Positions 27,271 to 34,815 of a stretch of 64,000 nucleotides of DNA are shown in pieces. A program made the translations under genes and the position numbers. Source of the DNA: Sediminibacterium sp. GTDB taxonomy: Bacteria; Bacteroidota; Bacteroidia; Chitinophagales; Chitinophagaceae. The notes under the pieces are model-generated. The model was given only the letters and a program-made list of their open reading frames with translations, was not told where the DNA came from and did no database searches. How positions within the stretch are numbered: the stretch's first letter is position 1; each line of letters starts with the position of its first letter. The stretch is taken from the NCBI RefSeq assembly GCF_019264485.1, contig NZ_JAHVAA010000011.1, positions 1 through 64,000 of the forward strand, given 5' to 3'.

Positions 27271-27846
27271 TTATCCCTCAATGATTAATGCATATTTATT
27301 CAACAATCCCTGAATCGTAGCCAGCGAAAATTTTGCTTTTTTCAGGTCATTGTTTTCGGGGTCGATGGAAAAATTAAATGCACCACGAAAATCAGCCTTA
27401 CTGAGTGTGGTATGATCAAAACGGGCATTGGTAAAGTCGCAACCTGAAAAAACAGCTTCGCTCAGAATGGCTTCTGTAAAGTCTACTTCAGTGAGGTTAC
27501 AATCTTTAAAAACAGTACCCGGCATTTTACGTTCGAAGAAATTGGAAAAATGGAGTGAGCAGTTTTCAAAGTAAGGAATGAACATTACGCGGTGACAATG
27601 TTCAAAACTAATTCCCATCATCTTACAGTCCATAAATTTTACTTCGCTGAAAGAGGTGTTGATCAATTCAACACGATCGAGGTTGCAATGATGAAACTCG
27701 CATTCCAAAAAACGAAAATCAGATAAATCAGTGTTACTGAAATTGCCATGAAGAAAGCGGCATCCTTCATAAGTGCCGGGAGATAACTGCTCGGGTTCGG
27801 ATGATTTGAACTCAAAGACACGGTCTTCAAAATAGGCAGCATCCAT
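27271..27846 (-). CDS. Pentapeptide-repeat protein (Qnr/McbG-like layout)
   Basis: A 191-residue protein made of A(D/N)LXX-type pentapeptide repeats forming a right-handed square beta-helix: NFSNTDLSDFRFLECEFHHC, CNLTEVDFTEAILSEAVFSGC, CDFTNARFDHTTLSKADF. The C-terminal tail NNDLKKAKFSLATIQGLLNKY resembles the dimerisation helix of Qnr/McbG proteins, which mimic DNA and protect gyrase. Whether this one confers any drug protection is unknown; many such proteins are intrinsic. It is followed on the same strand (upstream in its direction) by the GGGP synthase gene. Confidence 0.85.
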   Translation of the reverse strand: MDAAYFEDRVFEFKSSEPEQLSPGTYEGCRFLHGNFSNTDLSDFRFLECEFHHCNLDRVELINTSFSEVKFMDCKMMGISFEHCHRVMFIPYFENCSLHFSNFFERKMPGTVFKDCNLTEVDFTEAILSEAVFSGCDFTNARFDHTTLSKADFRGAFNFSIDPENNDLKKAKFSLATIQGLLNKYALIIEG

Positions 27847-27887
27847 GCGGATAAAATGTATAAACTGAATAAAAGATCAGGATATGA

Positions 27888-28652
27888 TTAGCCATTCTGC
27901 TGAACCGTGGCACTGCTGTGAATGGCCGCACTCATTTCTTTGATGAGTGAAGAATCTTTCTCAATAGCATTACCCACTACAATTACATCGGCACCGGCTT
28001 TACAGTTGCGATATGCTTTTTCAGGATCGGTAATACCACCGCCAATAATCAATGGGGCTTCAATATGACGGGCTACTTTTTCGATCATGGTTTCGTTGAT
28101 AGGGCGTTTGGCACCACTGCCGGCATCCATATAAATCAGTTTCATCCCCAGCATTTCGCCTGCCATAGCAGTACACATGGCAATTTCATTTTTATCGGCC
28201 GGAATAGGGGTGGCGTTGGAGATATAGGAAACGGTTGTAGGAGCCCCGCCATCAATCACCATATAACCCGTAGGCATAATCTCCAGACCGCTCTTTTTTA
28301 CAAAAGGGGCACTGATGACGTGCTGACCAATGAGTAATTCGGGATTACGACCCGAAATGAGGGATAGGTATAAAAGTGCATCCGCATACTTGCTTACCTG
28401 TGAAGGAGAACCCGGAAAAAGGATAACGGGAATATCGCAGGCGGCTTTAATCTGCTGTATACATTCATCCAGGTGGCTGGAAATAACCAGACTGCCACCT
28501 ACAAAGAAATAGTCCACTTTAGCTTCAAGAGATAACGCCACCAGTTGTTCAATGCTGTTGCCATCAACCTTATCGGGGTCGATCAGCACCGTAAAGGATT
28601 TCCTGCCGGAACGCTTTCTTTCTGCCAATTGTTGATATAAAACCTGCTTCAT
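27888..28652 (-). CDS. GGGP/heptaprenylglyceryl phosphate synthase family protein
   Basis: A 254-residue TIM-barrel prenyltransferase of the PcrB/GGGP synthase family, which joins sn-glycerol-1-phosphate to a long prenyl diphosphate through an ether bond. Family signatures are FTVLIDPDKVD, DYFFVGGSLV, VILFPGSPSQVS, YMVIDGGAPTTV, LIYMDAGSGAKRPI, IIGGGITDPEKA and ADVIVVGNAIEKD. Bacteroidota carry group II enzymes of this kind, and their in vivo lipid product is not well established. The 41-base gap to the pentapeptide-repeat gene suggests co-transcription. Confidence 0.93.
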   Translation of the reverse strand: MKQVLYQQLAERKRSGRKSFTVLIDPDKVDGNSIEQLVALSLEAKVDYFFVGGSLVISSHLDECIQQIKAACDIPVILFPGSPSQVSKYADALLYLSLISGRNPELLIGQHVISAPFVKKSGLEIMPTGYMVIDGGAPTTVSYISNATPIPADKNEIAMCTAMAGEMLGMKLIYMDAGSGAKRPINETMIEKVARHIEAPLIIGGGITDPEKAYRNCKAGADVIVVGNAIEKDSSLIKEMSAAIHSSATVQQNG

Positions 28653-28905
28653 TCAGTATCGGATGGATGCTCCTGCAAAAATGCAGAAAAGTTTTTGTTT
28701 AAGATGCTAAACGCCTGATTGTTTCGCATTTATTTGAAAGATAATGTGTTGAGCCGGTTTCGCAGCCTGAAAGACCCTGTTTTTTTGTCAGTTTAAGGCA
28801 TATTGATTTACGGAAAATTCCCCATTCAACAAACGGTAGCCCCAAAAAATCTTTCCCACAACGGGGGATATTGCGGCAAAATCAACCCTGATTTGGCCTG
28901 TGAAA

Positions 28906-28939
28906 TAATCCACATTCTTTATTCACAAGCTGTGCATAT
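28906..28939. promoter_or_regulatory. Cluster of DnaA-box-like sites upstream of nrdJ
   Basis: Within 34 bases lie TAATCCACA (28906-28914, one mismatch to TTATNCACA), TTATTCACA (28919-28927, exact) and, on the other strand, ATATGCACA (28931-28939, one mismatch). They sit just upstream of the proposed nrdJ promoter. DnaA control of ribonucleotide reductase is known in E. coli; applying it here is inference. Confidence 0.4.
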
Positions 28940-28946
28940 TTACGGT

Positions 28947-28977
28947 CTTGGTTTATCAGTTTGGAAAGATATTTTCG
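28947..28977 (+). promoter_or_regulatory. Candidate nrdJ promoter
   Basis: CTTG (28947-28950), 19 bases, then TATTTTCG (28970-28977) resembles TTTG-N19-TAnnTTTG with one mismatch in each element. It would leave a leader of about 60 bases. The rest of the 390-base gap 28653-29043 shows no gene and no riboswitch-like structure I can recognise. Confidence 0.4.
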
Positions 28978-29043
28978 TCAACCGCTTAACATTTCGTTAA
29001 TCCGCCGGACCCATTAAATAACCGCTAAAACCAGAACCGCATT

Positions 29044-32000
29044 ATGGCTACTACCCGCTCTAAAAAAGGCTTGCAATTCGGGCGCCGCTTTACCAAAGAA
29101 GGCGTAAGCCCCTATGATCAGTTTGAATATGATTACAGAGATTCTGTGATCAAGAACCCCAATGGTGAGAAAGTATTTGAGATGAACAATGTGGAGGTTC
29201 CCAAACAGTGGAGCCAGATAGCCACCGATATCCTCGCACAGAAATATTTCCGTAAGGCCGGTGTTCCGCAGCCCGATGGTTCTGTAGGAAGAGAAACAAG
29301 TGTAAAGCAGGTAGCACACCGTATGGCCCAATGCTGGCGTGTATGGGGAGAGCGTTATGGTTATTTCGCTTCTGAAAAAGATGCACAGGTATTTTATGAT
29401 GAGCTGGTATACAGCATCCTCAACCAGGCCTGCGTACCCAATTCACCACAATGGTTTAATACCGGTTTACATGAAGTATACGGTATCACCGGTAAACCAC
29501 AGGGCCACTACTATGTAGATGCCAAAGACGGTAAACTGAAAAAATCAAGCAATGCTTATGAGCGTCCCCAGCCACATGCCTGCTTCATCCTGAGCGTAAG
29601 CGACGATCTGGTGAATGAAGGCGGTATCATGGATCTGTGGACCCGTGAGGCTAGAATCTTCAAATATGGTTCAGGTGTGGGTACCAATTTCTCCCAGATC
29701 CGTGGCGGCGGTGAAAAACTGAGTGGTGGCGGTACTTCAAGCGGGTTAATGAGTTTCCTGAAAATTGGTGACCGTGCGGCCGGTGCCATCAAGAGCGGCG
29801 GAACTACCCGTCGTGCGGCGAAAATGGTGTGTCTGGATCTCGATCACCCCGAGATCATGGAATTCATCAACTGGAAAGTAGAGGAAGAAAAGAAAGTGGC
29901 TGCACTGGTGGCCGCAGGTTATGATAACAGCTATGAAGGCGAAGCATACGCAACCGTATCAGGACAAAACTCCAATAACTCCGTTCGTATTCCTAACAGC
30001 TTTTTCAAAGTGTTGGAAGAAAATGGCGACTGGGAGCTGAAAGCCCGTACCGATGGTCGTACCATGAAAAAAATCCCGGCGCGTGAAGTATGGGAGAAAA
30101 TCTCTTATGCTGCATGGCGCTGTGCCGATCCCGGTACCCAATACGATACCACCATCAACGAATGGCATACCTGTCCGAAAGGCGGTCGCATCAATGCGTC
30201 GAACCCCTGTTCGGAATACATGTTCCTCGATAATACAGCATGTAACCTCGCATCTATCAACCTGCGTAAGTTTCATGATGACGATACCAATATTTTTGAT
30301 GTAGAAGGTTTTGAATACACTACCCGTCTGTGGACCACCGTACTGGAAGTGTCTGTATTGATGGCCCAGTTCCCTTCAAAAGAAGTGGCACAGCTGTCGT
30401 ACGATTACCGTACCCTGGGTCTGGGTTTTGCTAACCTGGGTTCTATGCTGATGGTAAGCGGTATTGCTTACGATAGCGAAGAAGCACGTGGTATTGCAGG
30501 AGCTATCTCGGCTATCATGACCGGTGTAGCATACAAAACATCTGCTGAAATGGCTTCCTTCCTTGGTGCTTTTGATAAGTACGAAGAAAATAAGGAAGAT
30601 ATGTTACGGGTAATGCGTAACCACCGCGCAGCCGCGTATGATGCGGAAGATGCTTATGTAGGCATCGAAATCAAACCACAGGGTATTAAAGCGAAATATT
30701 GTCCTGATTACCTGTTGAAAGCAGCTACCAAAGCCTGGGATGATGCCGTTCAACTGGGTGAGCAGCATGGTTACCGCAATGCACAAACAACCGTAATTGC
30801 ACCAACCGGAACCATTGGCCTGGTAATGGACTGCGATACGACCGGTGTGGAACCCGATTTTGCATTGGTGAAGTTCAAAAAATTATCTGGTGGTGGTTAT
30901 TTCAAAATCATCAACCAATCTGTACCACAGGCATTGAAAAACCTGGGTTATAATGAACAGGAAGCAAAAGCCATTGAATTATATGCAGTAGGTGCCGCTT
31001 CATTTGAAAATGCGCCTTTCATCAATAACGAATCGCTGGCAGCAAAAGGATTTACTGCTGAAGAGATCGCCAAACTGAATGGTGCTGCAAAATCAGCATT
31101 TGAAATAGGCTTCATCTTCAACCGCTTTACTTTGGGTGATGAGTGTATGCAGCGTTTAGGTTTTAAAGAAGAACAATATGCAGACTGGAGCTTTAACCTG
31201 CTCGAAGCATTAGGCTTTACCGAAGAGCAGATTGATGCAGCCAATGATTATATCTGCGGTACCATGACGATTGAAGGTGCCCCTTACCTGAAAGAAGAAC
31301 ACCTCACTGTATTCGACTGTGCCAACAAATGTGGTAAGAAAGGAGAGCGTTATATACACGCATACGGACATATCCGCATGATGGGGGCCTGTCAGCCTTT
31401 CCTGAGTGGTGCCATCTCAAAAACCATCAACCTGCCTCATGAAGCATCTGTGGAAGAGATTGCAGATTGTTATTTACTGAGCTGGCAGTTAGGTTTGAAA
31501 GCCAATGCACTGTACCGCGATGGTTCTAAACTGAGCCAGCCACTGAGTAATAAGTCTGATAAGAAGAAGAAAGAGGAAGATTCAAGCGACAAGTCGCAAG
31601 CCGCAAGTGAGGAAACTCCTGTAGCCGAAACTGCATCAAATATTGTGGATCTGAGTCAGTTGACTGTGGATGAGTTACTCGAAGAAGTTCAGAAGCGGAT
31701 GAATGCTTCTATAGACACAACTTTGAAACGTCAGTTATCGCATATTGTAGAGAAGAAATCATTACCGGCCAAACGTCGTGGTTTTACACAGAAAGCGAAG
31801 ATCGGCGGACAGGTGATTTTCTTACGCACGGGTGAATATGCAGACGGAACATTAGGTGAAATCTTTATCGATCTGGCCAAAGAAGGTTCAACCCTCCGCA
31901 GTTTTATGAACTGTTTTGCTATTGCTATCTCAGTTGGTCTGCAATATGGCGTGCCATTGGAAGAGTTTGTAGAGAAATTTGTGTTCACCAAATTTGAACC

Positions 32001-32418
32001 ATCGGGAATGGTGGATCATCCGAATATCAAAACCACTACTTCACTGGTAGACTTTGTATTCCGTGCATTAGCCTATGAATATTTAGGCAGAACAGACCTG
32101 GTACATGTACTGGATCGCCCCACCATCGGTAACACCGGTGAAGATGATGGCGATGCTACCTTACTCGGTAAACCGGAGTTAAGCAGTGTACGTATAACCG
32201 CACCATCTGCCAACGCCACACCCGCTGCCCAACCACAGAAATTACAAAGAGCTGCTGCTTCCATAAAAGCAGAATCTGGCGGACTGGATGCTGTAAACGC
32301 TGCTGCTAAAAATATGCAAAGCGATGCGCCGGCCTGTAATACCTGCGGACATATCACCATTCGTTCAGGTACCTGTTACAAGTGTTTGAACTGTGGTAAC
32401 AGTATGGGCTGTAGTTAA
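29044..32418 (+). CDS. nrdJ: Adenosylcobalamin-dependent (class II) ribonucleotide reductase
   Basis: A 1124-residue enzyme that reduces ribonucleotides to deoxyribonucleotides using adenosylcobalamin, so it works with or without oxygen. Visible are the N-terminal NrdJ region (PNSPQWFNTGL), a redox cysteine near PQPHACFILSVSDD, the glycine-rich RGGGEKLSGGGTSSG, the active-site loop NASNPCSEYMFLDNTACNLASINL with the N-C-E triad, and PTGTIGLVMDCDTTGVEPDF. A low-complexity lysine/glutamate linker (about 840-870) precedes a C-terminal region ending in a four-cysteine zinc-type motif (CNTCGH, CYKCLNCG). Gene context suggests independent regulation. Confidence 0.96.
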   Translation: MATTRSKKGLQFGRRFTKEGVSPYDQFEYDYRDSVIKNPNGEKVFEMNNVEVPKQWSQIATDILAQKYFRKAGVPQPDGSVGRETSVKQVAHRMAQCWRVWGERYGYFASEKDAQVFYDELVYSILNQACVPNSPQWFNTGLHEVYGITGKPQGHYYVDAKDGKLKKSSNAYERPQPHACFILSVSDDLVNEGGIMDLWTREARIFKYGSGVGTNFSQIRGGGEKLSGGGTSSGLMSFLKIGDRAAGAIKSGGTTRRAAKMVCLDLDHPEIMEFINWKVEEEKKVAALVAAGYDNSYEGEAYATVSGQNSNNSVRIPNSFFKVLEENGDWELKARTDGRTMKKIPAREVWEKISYAAWRCADPGTQYDTTINEWHTCPKGGRINASNPCSEYMFLDNTACNLASINLRKFHDDDTNIFDVEGFEYTTRLWTTVLEVSVLMAQFPSKEVAQLSYDYRTLGLGFANLGSMLMVSGIAYDSEEARGIAGAISAIMTGVAYKTSAEMASFLGAFDKYEENKEDMLRVMRNHRAAAYDAEDAYVGIEIKPQGIKAKYCPDYLLKAATKAWDDAVQLGEQHGYRNAQTTVIAPTGTIGLVMDCDTTGVEPDFALVKFKKLSGGGYFKIINQSVPQALKNLGYNEQEAKAIELYAVGAASFENAPFINNESLAAKGFTAEEIAKLNGAAKSAFEIGFIFNRFTLGDECMQRLGFKEEQYADWSFNLLEALGFTEEQIDAANDYICGTMTIEGAPYLKEEHLTVFDCANKCGKKGERYIHAYGHIRMMGACQPFLSGAISKTINLPHEASVEEIADCYLLSWQLGLKANALYRDGSKLSQPLSNKSDKKKKEEDSSDKSQAASEETPVAETASNIVDLSQLTVDELLEEVQKRMNASIDTTLKRQLSHIVEKKSLPAKRRGFTQKAKIGGQVIFLRTGEYADGTLGEIFIDLAKEGSTLRSFMNCFAIAISVGLQYGVPLEEFVEKFVFTKFEPSGMVDHPNIKTTTSLVDFVFRALAYEYLGRTDLVHVLDRPTIGNTGEDDGDATLLGKPELSSVRITAPSANATPAAQPQKLQRAAASIKAESGGLDAVNAAAKNMQSDAPACNTCGHITIRSGTCYKCLNCGNSMGCS

Positions 32419-32441
32419 TTGTTGGTCAGGCGACCAACAAT
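32418..32441 (+). terminator. Hairpin at the nrdJ stop codon
   Basis: ATTGTTGGTC (32418-32427) pairs perfectly with GACCAACAAT (32432-32441) around a 4-base loop. It starts at the last base of the nrdJ stop codon. No T run follows, so it may protect the mRNA 3' end and not terminate. Confidence 0.5.
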
Positions 32442-32477
32442 AGATGCCAATAATGAAAATTGTTAGTAAATACAATG

Positions 32478-32510
32478 AAAACCGCTTCCAGTTTGGGGGC
32501 GGTTTTTTGT
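32478..32510 (+). terminator. nrdJ terminator
   Basis: AAAACCGC (32478-32485) pairs with GCGGTTTT (32499-32506) and runs into TTTTTTG. This is a likely intrinsic terminator for nrdJ. Confidence 0.75.
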
Positions 32511-32630
32511 TTGTTGCAGTTTTTCAATTTGTAAATAAAAAAAATGAGTTTCACTCCGTCATAGGTTGAGCCTACGCTTGGTGCGTAGCGAACATATTTA
32601 TCTTGTACGGTAAAGGAGGGTTGCACTAAA

Positions 32631-32656
32631 AATAGTTTCTAAAAATAGAAACTATT
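32631..32656. promoter_or_regulatory. Palindromic operator of the toxin-antitoxin operon
   Basis: AATAGTTTCT (32631-32640) and AGAAACTATT (32647-32656) are perfect inverted copies around AAAAAT. The palindrome lies 25 bases upstream of the toxin start, next to TAATTTTA (a -7-like sequence), where an XRE antitoxin would autorepress. Confidence 0.65.
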
Positions 32657-32680
32657 ATTTAATTTTACAACCTGAAATAC

Positions 32681-33016
32681 ATGAGATATTTCGAAACACG
32701 TTTCCTTGAGGAAGCAAACCAATATTTGTCTTCGCTTGATTTGAAGACAGCAAAAAAAGTGCTTTATAATATTGATTTATCTGAGCAAACGAATGACCCA
32801 AGGTTGTTTAAAAAGTTGCAAAATGATATTTGGGAGTTTAGGACATTGTATAGTGGGTTGCAGATACGATTATTGGCATTTTGGGACAAAACAGATAGCA
32901 GTTCAACGCTTGTGGTTGCAACACATGGTTTTAATAAGAAAACAGATAAAGTACCTGTAGGAGAAATCAATAGGGCATTGAGATTAAGGGAACAATATTT
33001 TGAAAACAAAATGTAA
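32681..33016 (+). CDS. HigB/RelE-type toxin (Gp49-like)
   Basis: A 111-residue protein of the phage-derived Gp49-like/RelE toxin family, expected to cleave mRNA at the ribosome. It shows the family core NDIWEFRTLYSGLQIRLLAFWDK and STLVVATHGFNKKTDKVPVGEINRALRLREQYF. The XRE-type antitoxin gene begins 10 bases after its stop, the toxin-first order of higBA loci. Upstream is a palindromic operator. Activity is inferred from family. Confidence 0.88.
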   Translation: MRYFETRFLEEANQYLSSLDLKTAKKVLYNIDLSEQTNDPRLFKKLQNDIWEFRTLYSGLQIRLLAFWDKTDSSSTLVVATHGFNKKTDKVPVGEINRALRLREQYFENKM

Positions 33017-33026
33017 ACTAAATTTT

Positions 33027-33353
33027 ATGGCAACAAAAGCTGTTAAAACATATACTCTCGCCGAAATGAAAGATCAGTATATCGGTAAAAGAGGTACAAA
33101 AGAAAGGGAACAGTATGAATATGAACTCAACATGGAATTGGTGAGCCAGATGATCAAAAAAGTGAGGCAACAACGTAAGCTTACCCAAGAGCAGTTAGGA
33201 GAATTGGTAGGCGTGCAAAAAGCACAGATATCAAAACTTGAAAGTAATGCCAATAGTGCCACTATTGATACAATTATAAGAATATTTACAGCTATGAAAG
33301 CCAGTGTACGTTTTAGTGTGCAAATGGATGCGTGTTCAATACAGTTAGGCTGA
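33027..33353 (+). CDS. XRE-family antitoxin (HigA-like)
   Basis: A 108-residue antitoxin with a helix-turn-helix at about 50-105 (VRQQRKLTQEQLGELVGVQKAQISKLESNANSATIDTIIRIFTAMKA). The N-terminal 45 residues (YTLAEMKDQYIGKRGTKEREQYEYELNMELVSQM) probably wrap the toxin. The ATG at 33027 avoids the overlap with the toxin gene that an upstream ATG at 33000 would cause. It should neutralise the toxin and repress the operon through the 32631-32656 palindrome. Confidence 0.87.
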   Translation: MATKAVKTYTLAEMKDQYIGKRGTKEREQYEYELNMELVSQMIKKVRQQRKLTQEQLGELVGVQKAQISKLESNANSATIDTIIRIFTAMKASVRFSVQMDACSIQLG

Positions 33354-33438
33354 TTGAAATACTTTATCTCAATAAATTTTTTTTCGGTATTTGTAAGGTA
33401 TCACTTCATCTCCCCGTCTATCCGCCAAATTGCCCGGT

Positions 33439-33876
33439 ATGAAAACTTATATATGGTTTTTTTGTGCGGCCATCGGACTAAGCGCCTGTACGAAAGAAAG
33501 CGATGCTTTACAAACAGCATTACAAAATAATAATCCCCCCGTTACTGCTCCTTTACCTGTGCAACCTGCATTAAAACGAGGGGTATTATACCCTACATCA
33601 GGCATACAGGTAATGGGAGTGGTTAAAATTATACAGCAAGCTTCCGGGTTGCAGGTGCAACTCGACAGTTTTTCGGTAAGTGCGGGTCCCGATCTGAAAG
33701 TATACCTGTCACAGGCCGCCACACCGGGTAATCACCTGAACCTGGGAAACCTGCAGTCAAATACAGGCACCCAGTATTACAATATTCCCGCAGGAACCAA
33801 CCTTTCTGCGTATCCGTTTGTACTTATTCATTGTCAACAATATAACCACCTGTTTAGTTATGCAAGTATTCAATAA
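33439..33876 (+). CDS. DM13-domain lipoprotein
   Basis: A 145-residue lipoprotein with lipobox GLSAC (Cys17). After a proline-rich linker, residues about 50-145 form a DM13-like domain (GVVKIIQQASGLQVQLDSFSVSAGPDLKVYLS, YPFVLIHCQQYNHLFSYASI), a fold proposed to bind metal or cytochrome-type cofactors. The conserved single cysteine (HCQQY) is present. It overlaps the downstream outer-membrane protein gene by 17 bases, so the two are co-translated. Confidence 0.8.
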   Translation: MKTYIWFFCAAIGLSACTKESDALQTALQNNNPPVTAPLPVQPALKRGVLYPTSGIQVMGVVKIIQQASGLQVQLDSFSVSAGPDLKVYLSQAATPGNHLNLGNLQSNTGTQYYNIPAGTNLSAYPFVLIHCQQYNHLFSYASIQ

Positions 33877-34774
33877 GAAATATATTGTTCTGTTAGGCCT
33901 GTTATTGGTTGTTGTTGCCAATAATCATTTGTCGGCACAGGGTTGCAGTGATGCAGGTTTTTGTACCATTCCTTTACGTCCGGCAGCAGCCAGTAAAAAT
34001 AGTATTCAAACAGAGCTGGCATACCTGCAGGGAGAAGAGAATACCAGTCTGGCTACTGTATCGGTGAGTTATTCCAGACAATTGTCGAAAAAATTACAAT
34101 GGGATAACAAGCTGGTACTCGCATATGTAAATGGTAATTATGGTTCGGTATTTAACCTGGGCGATTTTTATTCAACCCTTCGCTATGGTATTAAAACATC
34201 ATCGGGTAAAACGGTACACTTGTTGGGAGGTGTTAAACTGCCTTTCAATCAGTCTAACCTGAAGATCCGTAATGTTTCTCTGCCAATGGTTTACCAGACC
34301 AGTTTAGGTACTTACGATCTGATAGCCGGAGCTGCATTTGCCGCAGGTAAACTGGATATGAATATAGCTTTCCAGTTGCCTGTAGTACAACAAAACCGAA
34401 ACAGTTTTATTATGGAGCAGGCTCCTTTGCCCGGAGAATTTCCTACCACCAACCTGTTTCGCAGGAAAGCCGATGTATTGTGGCGGGTGGGTTATCCGCT
34501 GCAATCAAAAACAAGTAAATGGAATTTCAACCCCAATCTTCTGGCTATTTACCATTTGGGAGAGGACAGTTATGAAAATGTTTTCGGAAAAAGAGAAAAT
34601 ATAAAAGGATCATCAGGTCTTACCCTCAATGCCAACCTGCAGATCGGTTATCGCATCAGTCAACGGCAGTCATTGCAGTTGAGTCTGGCTACCCCTTTTG
34701 TAGTTCGCGAAACCAGACCAGATGGATTAACCCGATCATTTGTAGCATCAGTAACTTATCAATTCGGATGGTAA
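33860..34774 (+). CDS. Outer-membrane beta-barrel protein, unknown substrate
   Basis: A 304-residue secreted protein with an N-terminal signal (KYIVLLGLLLVVVANNHLSAQ) then a cysteine pair (GCSDAGFCTIPLRP) and alternating amphipathic strands ending in ASVTYQFGW, the aromatic C-terminus expected for outer-membrane barrels. I do not recognise a named family. Its overlap with the DM13 lipoprotein gene and convergence with a copper ATPase suggest a metal-related role, weakly supported. The start at 33860 gives the better signal peptide. Confidence 0.75.
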   Translation: MQVFNKKYIVLLGLLLVVVANNHLSAQGCSDAGFCTIPLRPAAASKNSIQTELAYLQGEENTSLATVSVSYSRQLSKKLQWDNKLVLAYVNGNYGSVFNLGDFYSTLRYGIKTSSGKTVHLLGGVKLPFNQSNLKIRNVSLPMVYQTSLGTYDLIAGAAFAAGKLDMNIAFQLPVVQQNRNSFIMEQAPLPGEFPTTNLFRRKADVLWRVGYPLQSKTSKWNFNPNLLAIYHLGEDSYENVFGKRENIKGSSGLTLNANLQIGYRISQRQSLQLSLATPFVVRETRPDGLTRSFVASVTYQFGW

Positions 34775-34815
34775 ATAAAAACCTTGATTACTTGATCCCT
34801 TGCCTCCTGGTTCCT

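Noticed and set aside
28803..29000. 65-codon open frame upstream of nrdJ
   Set aside because: It covers the proposed DnaA boxes and promoter, and its sequence shows no coding character.
28653..29043. Cobalamin riboswitch upstream of the B12-dependent reductase
   Set aside because: I could not find a B12-box-like core or the expected stem arrangement in this gap.
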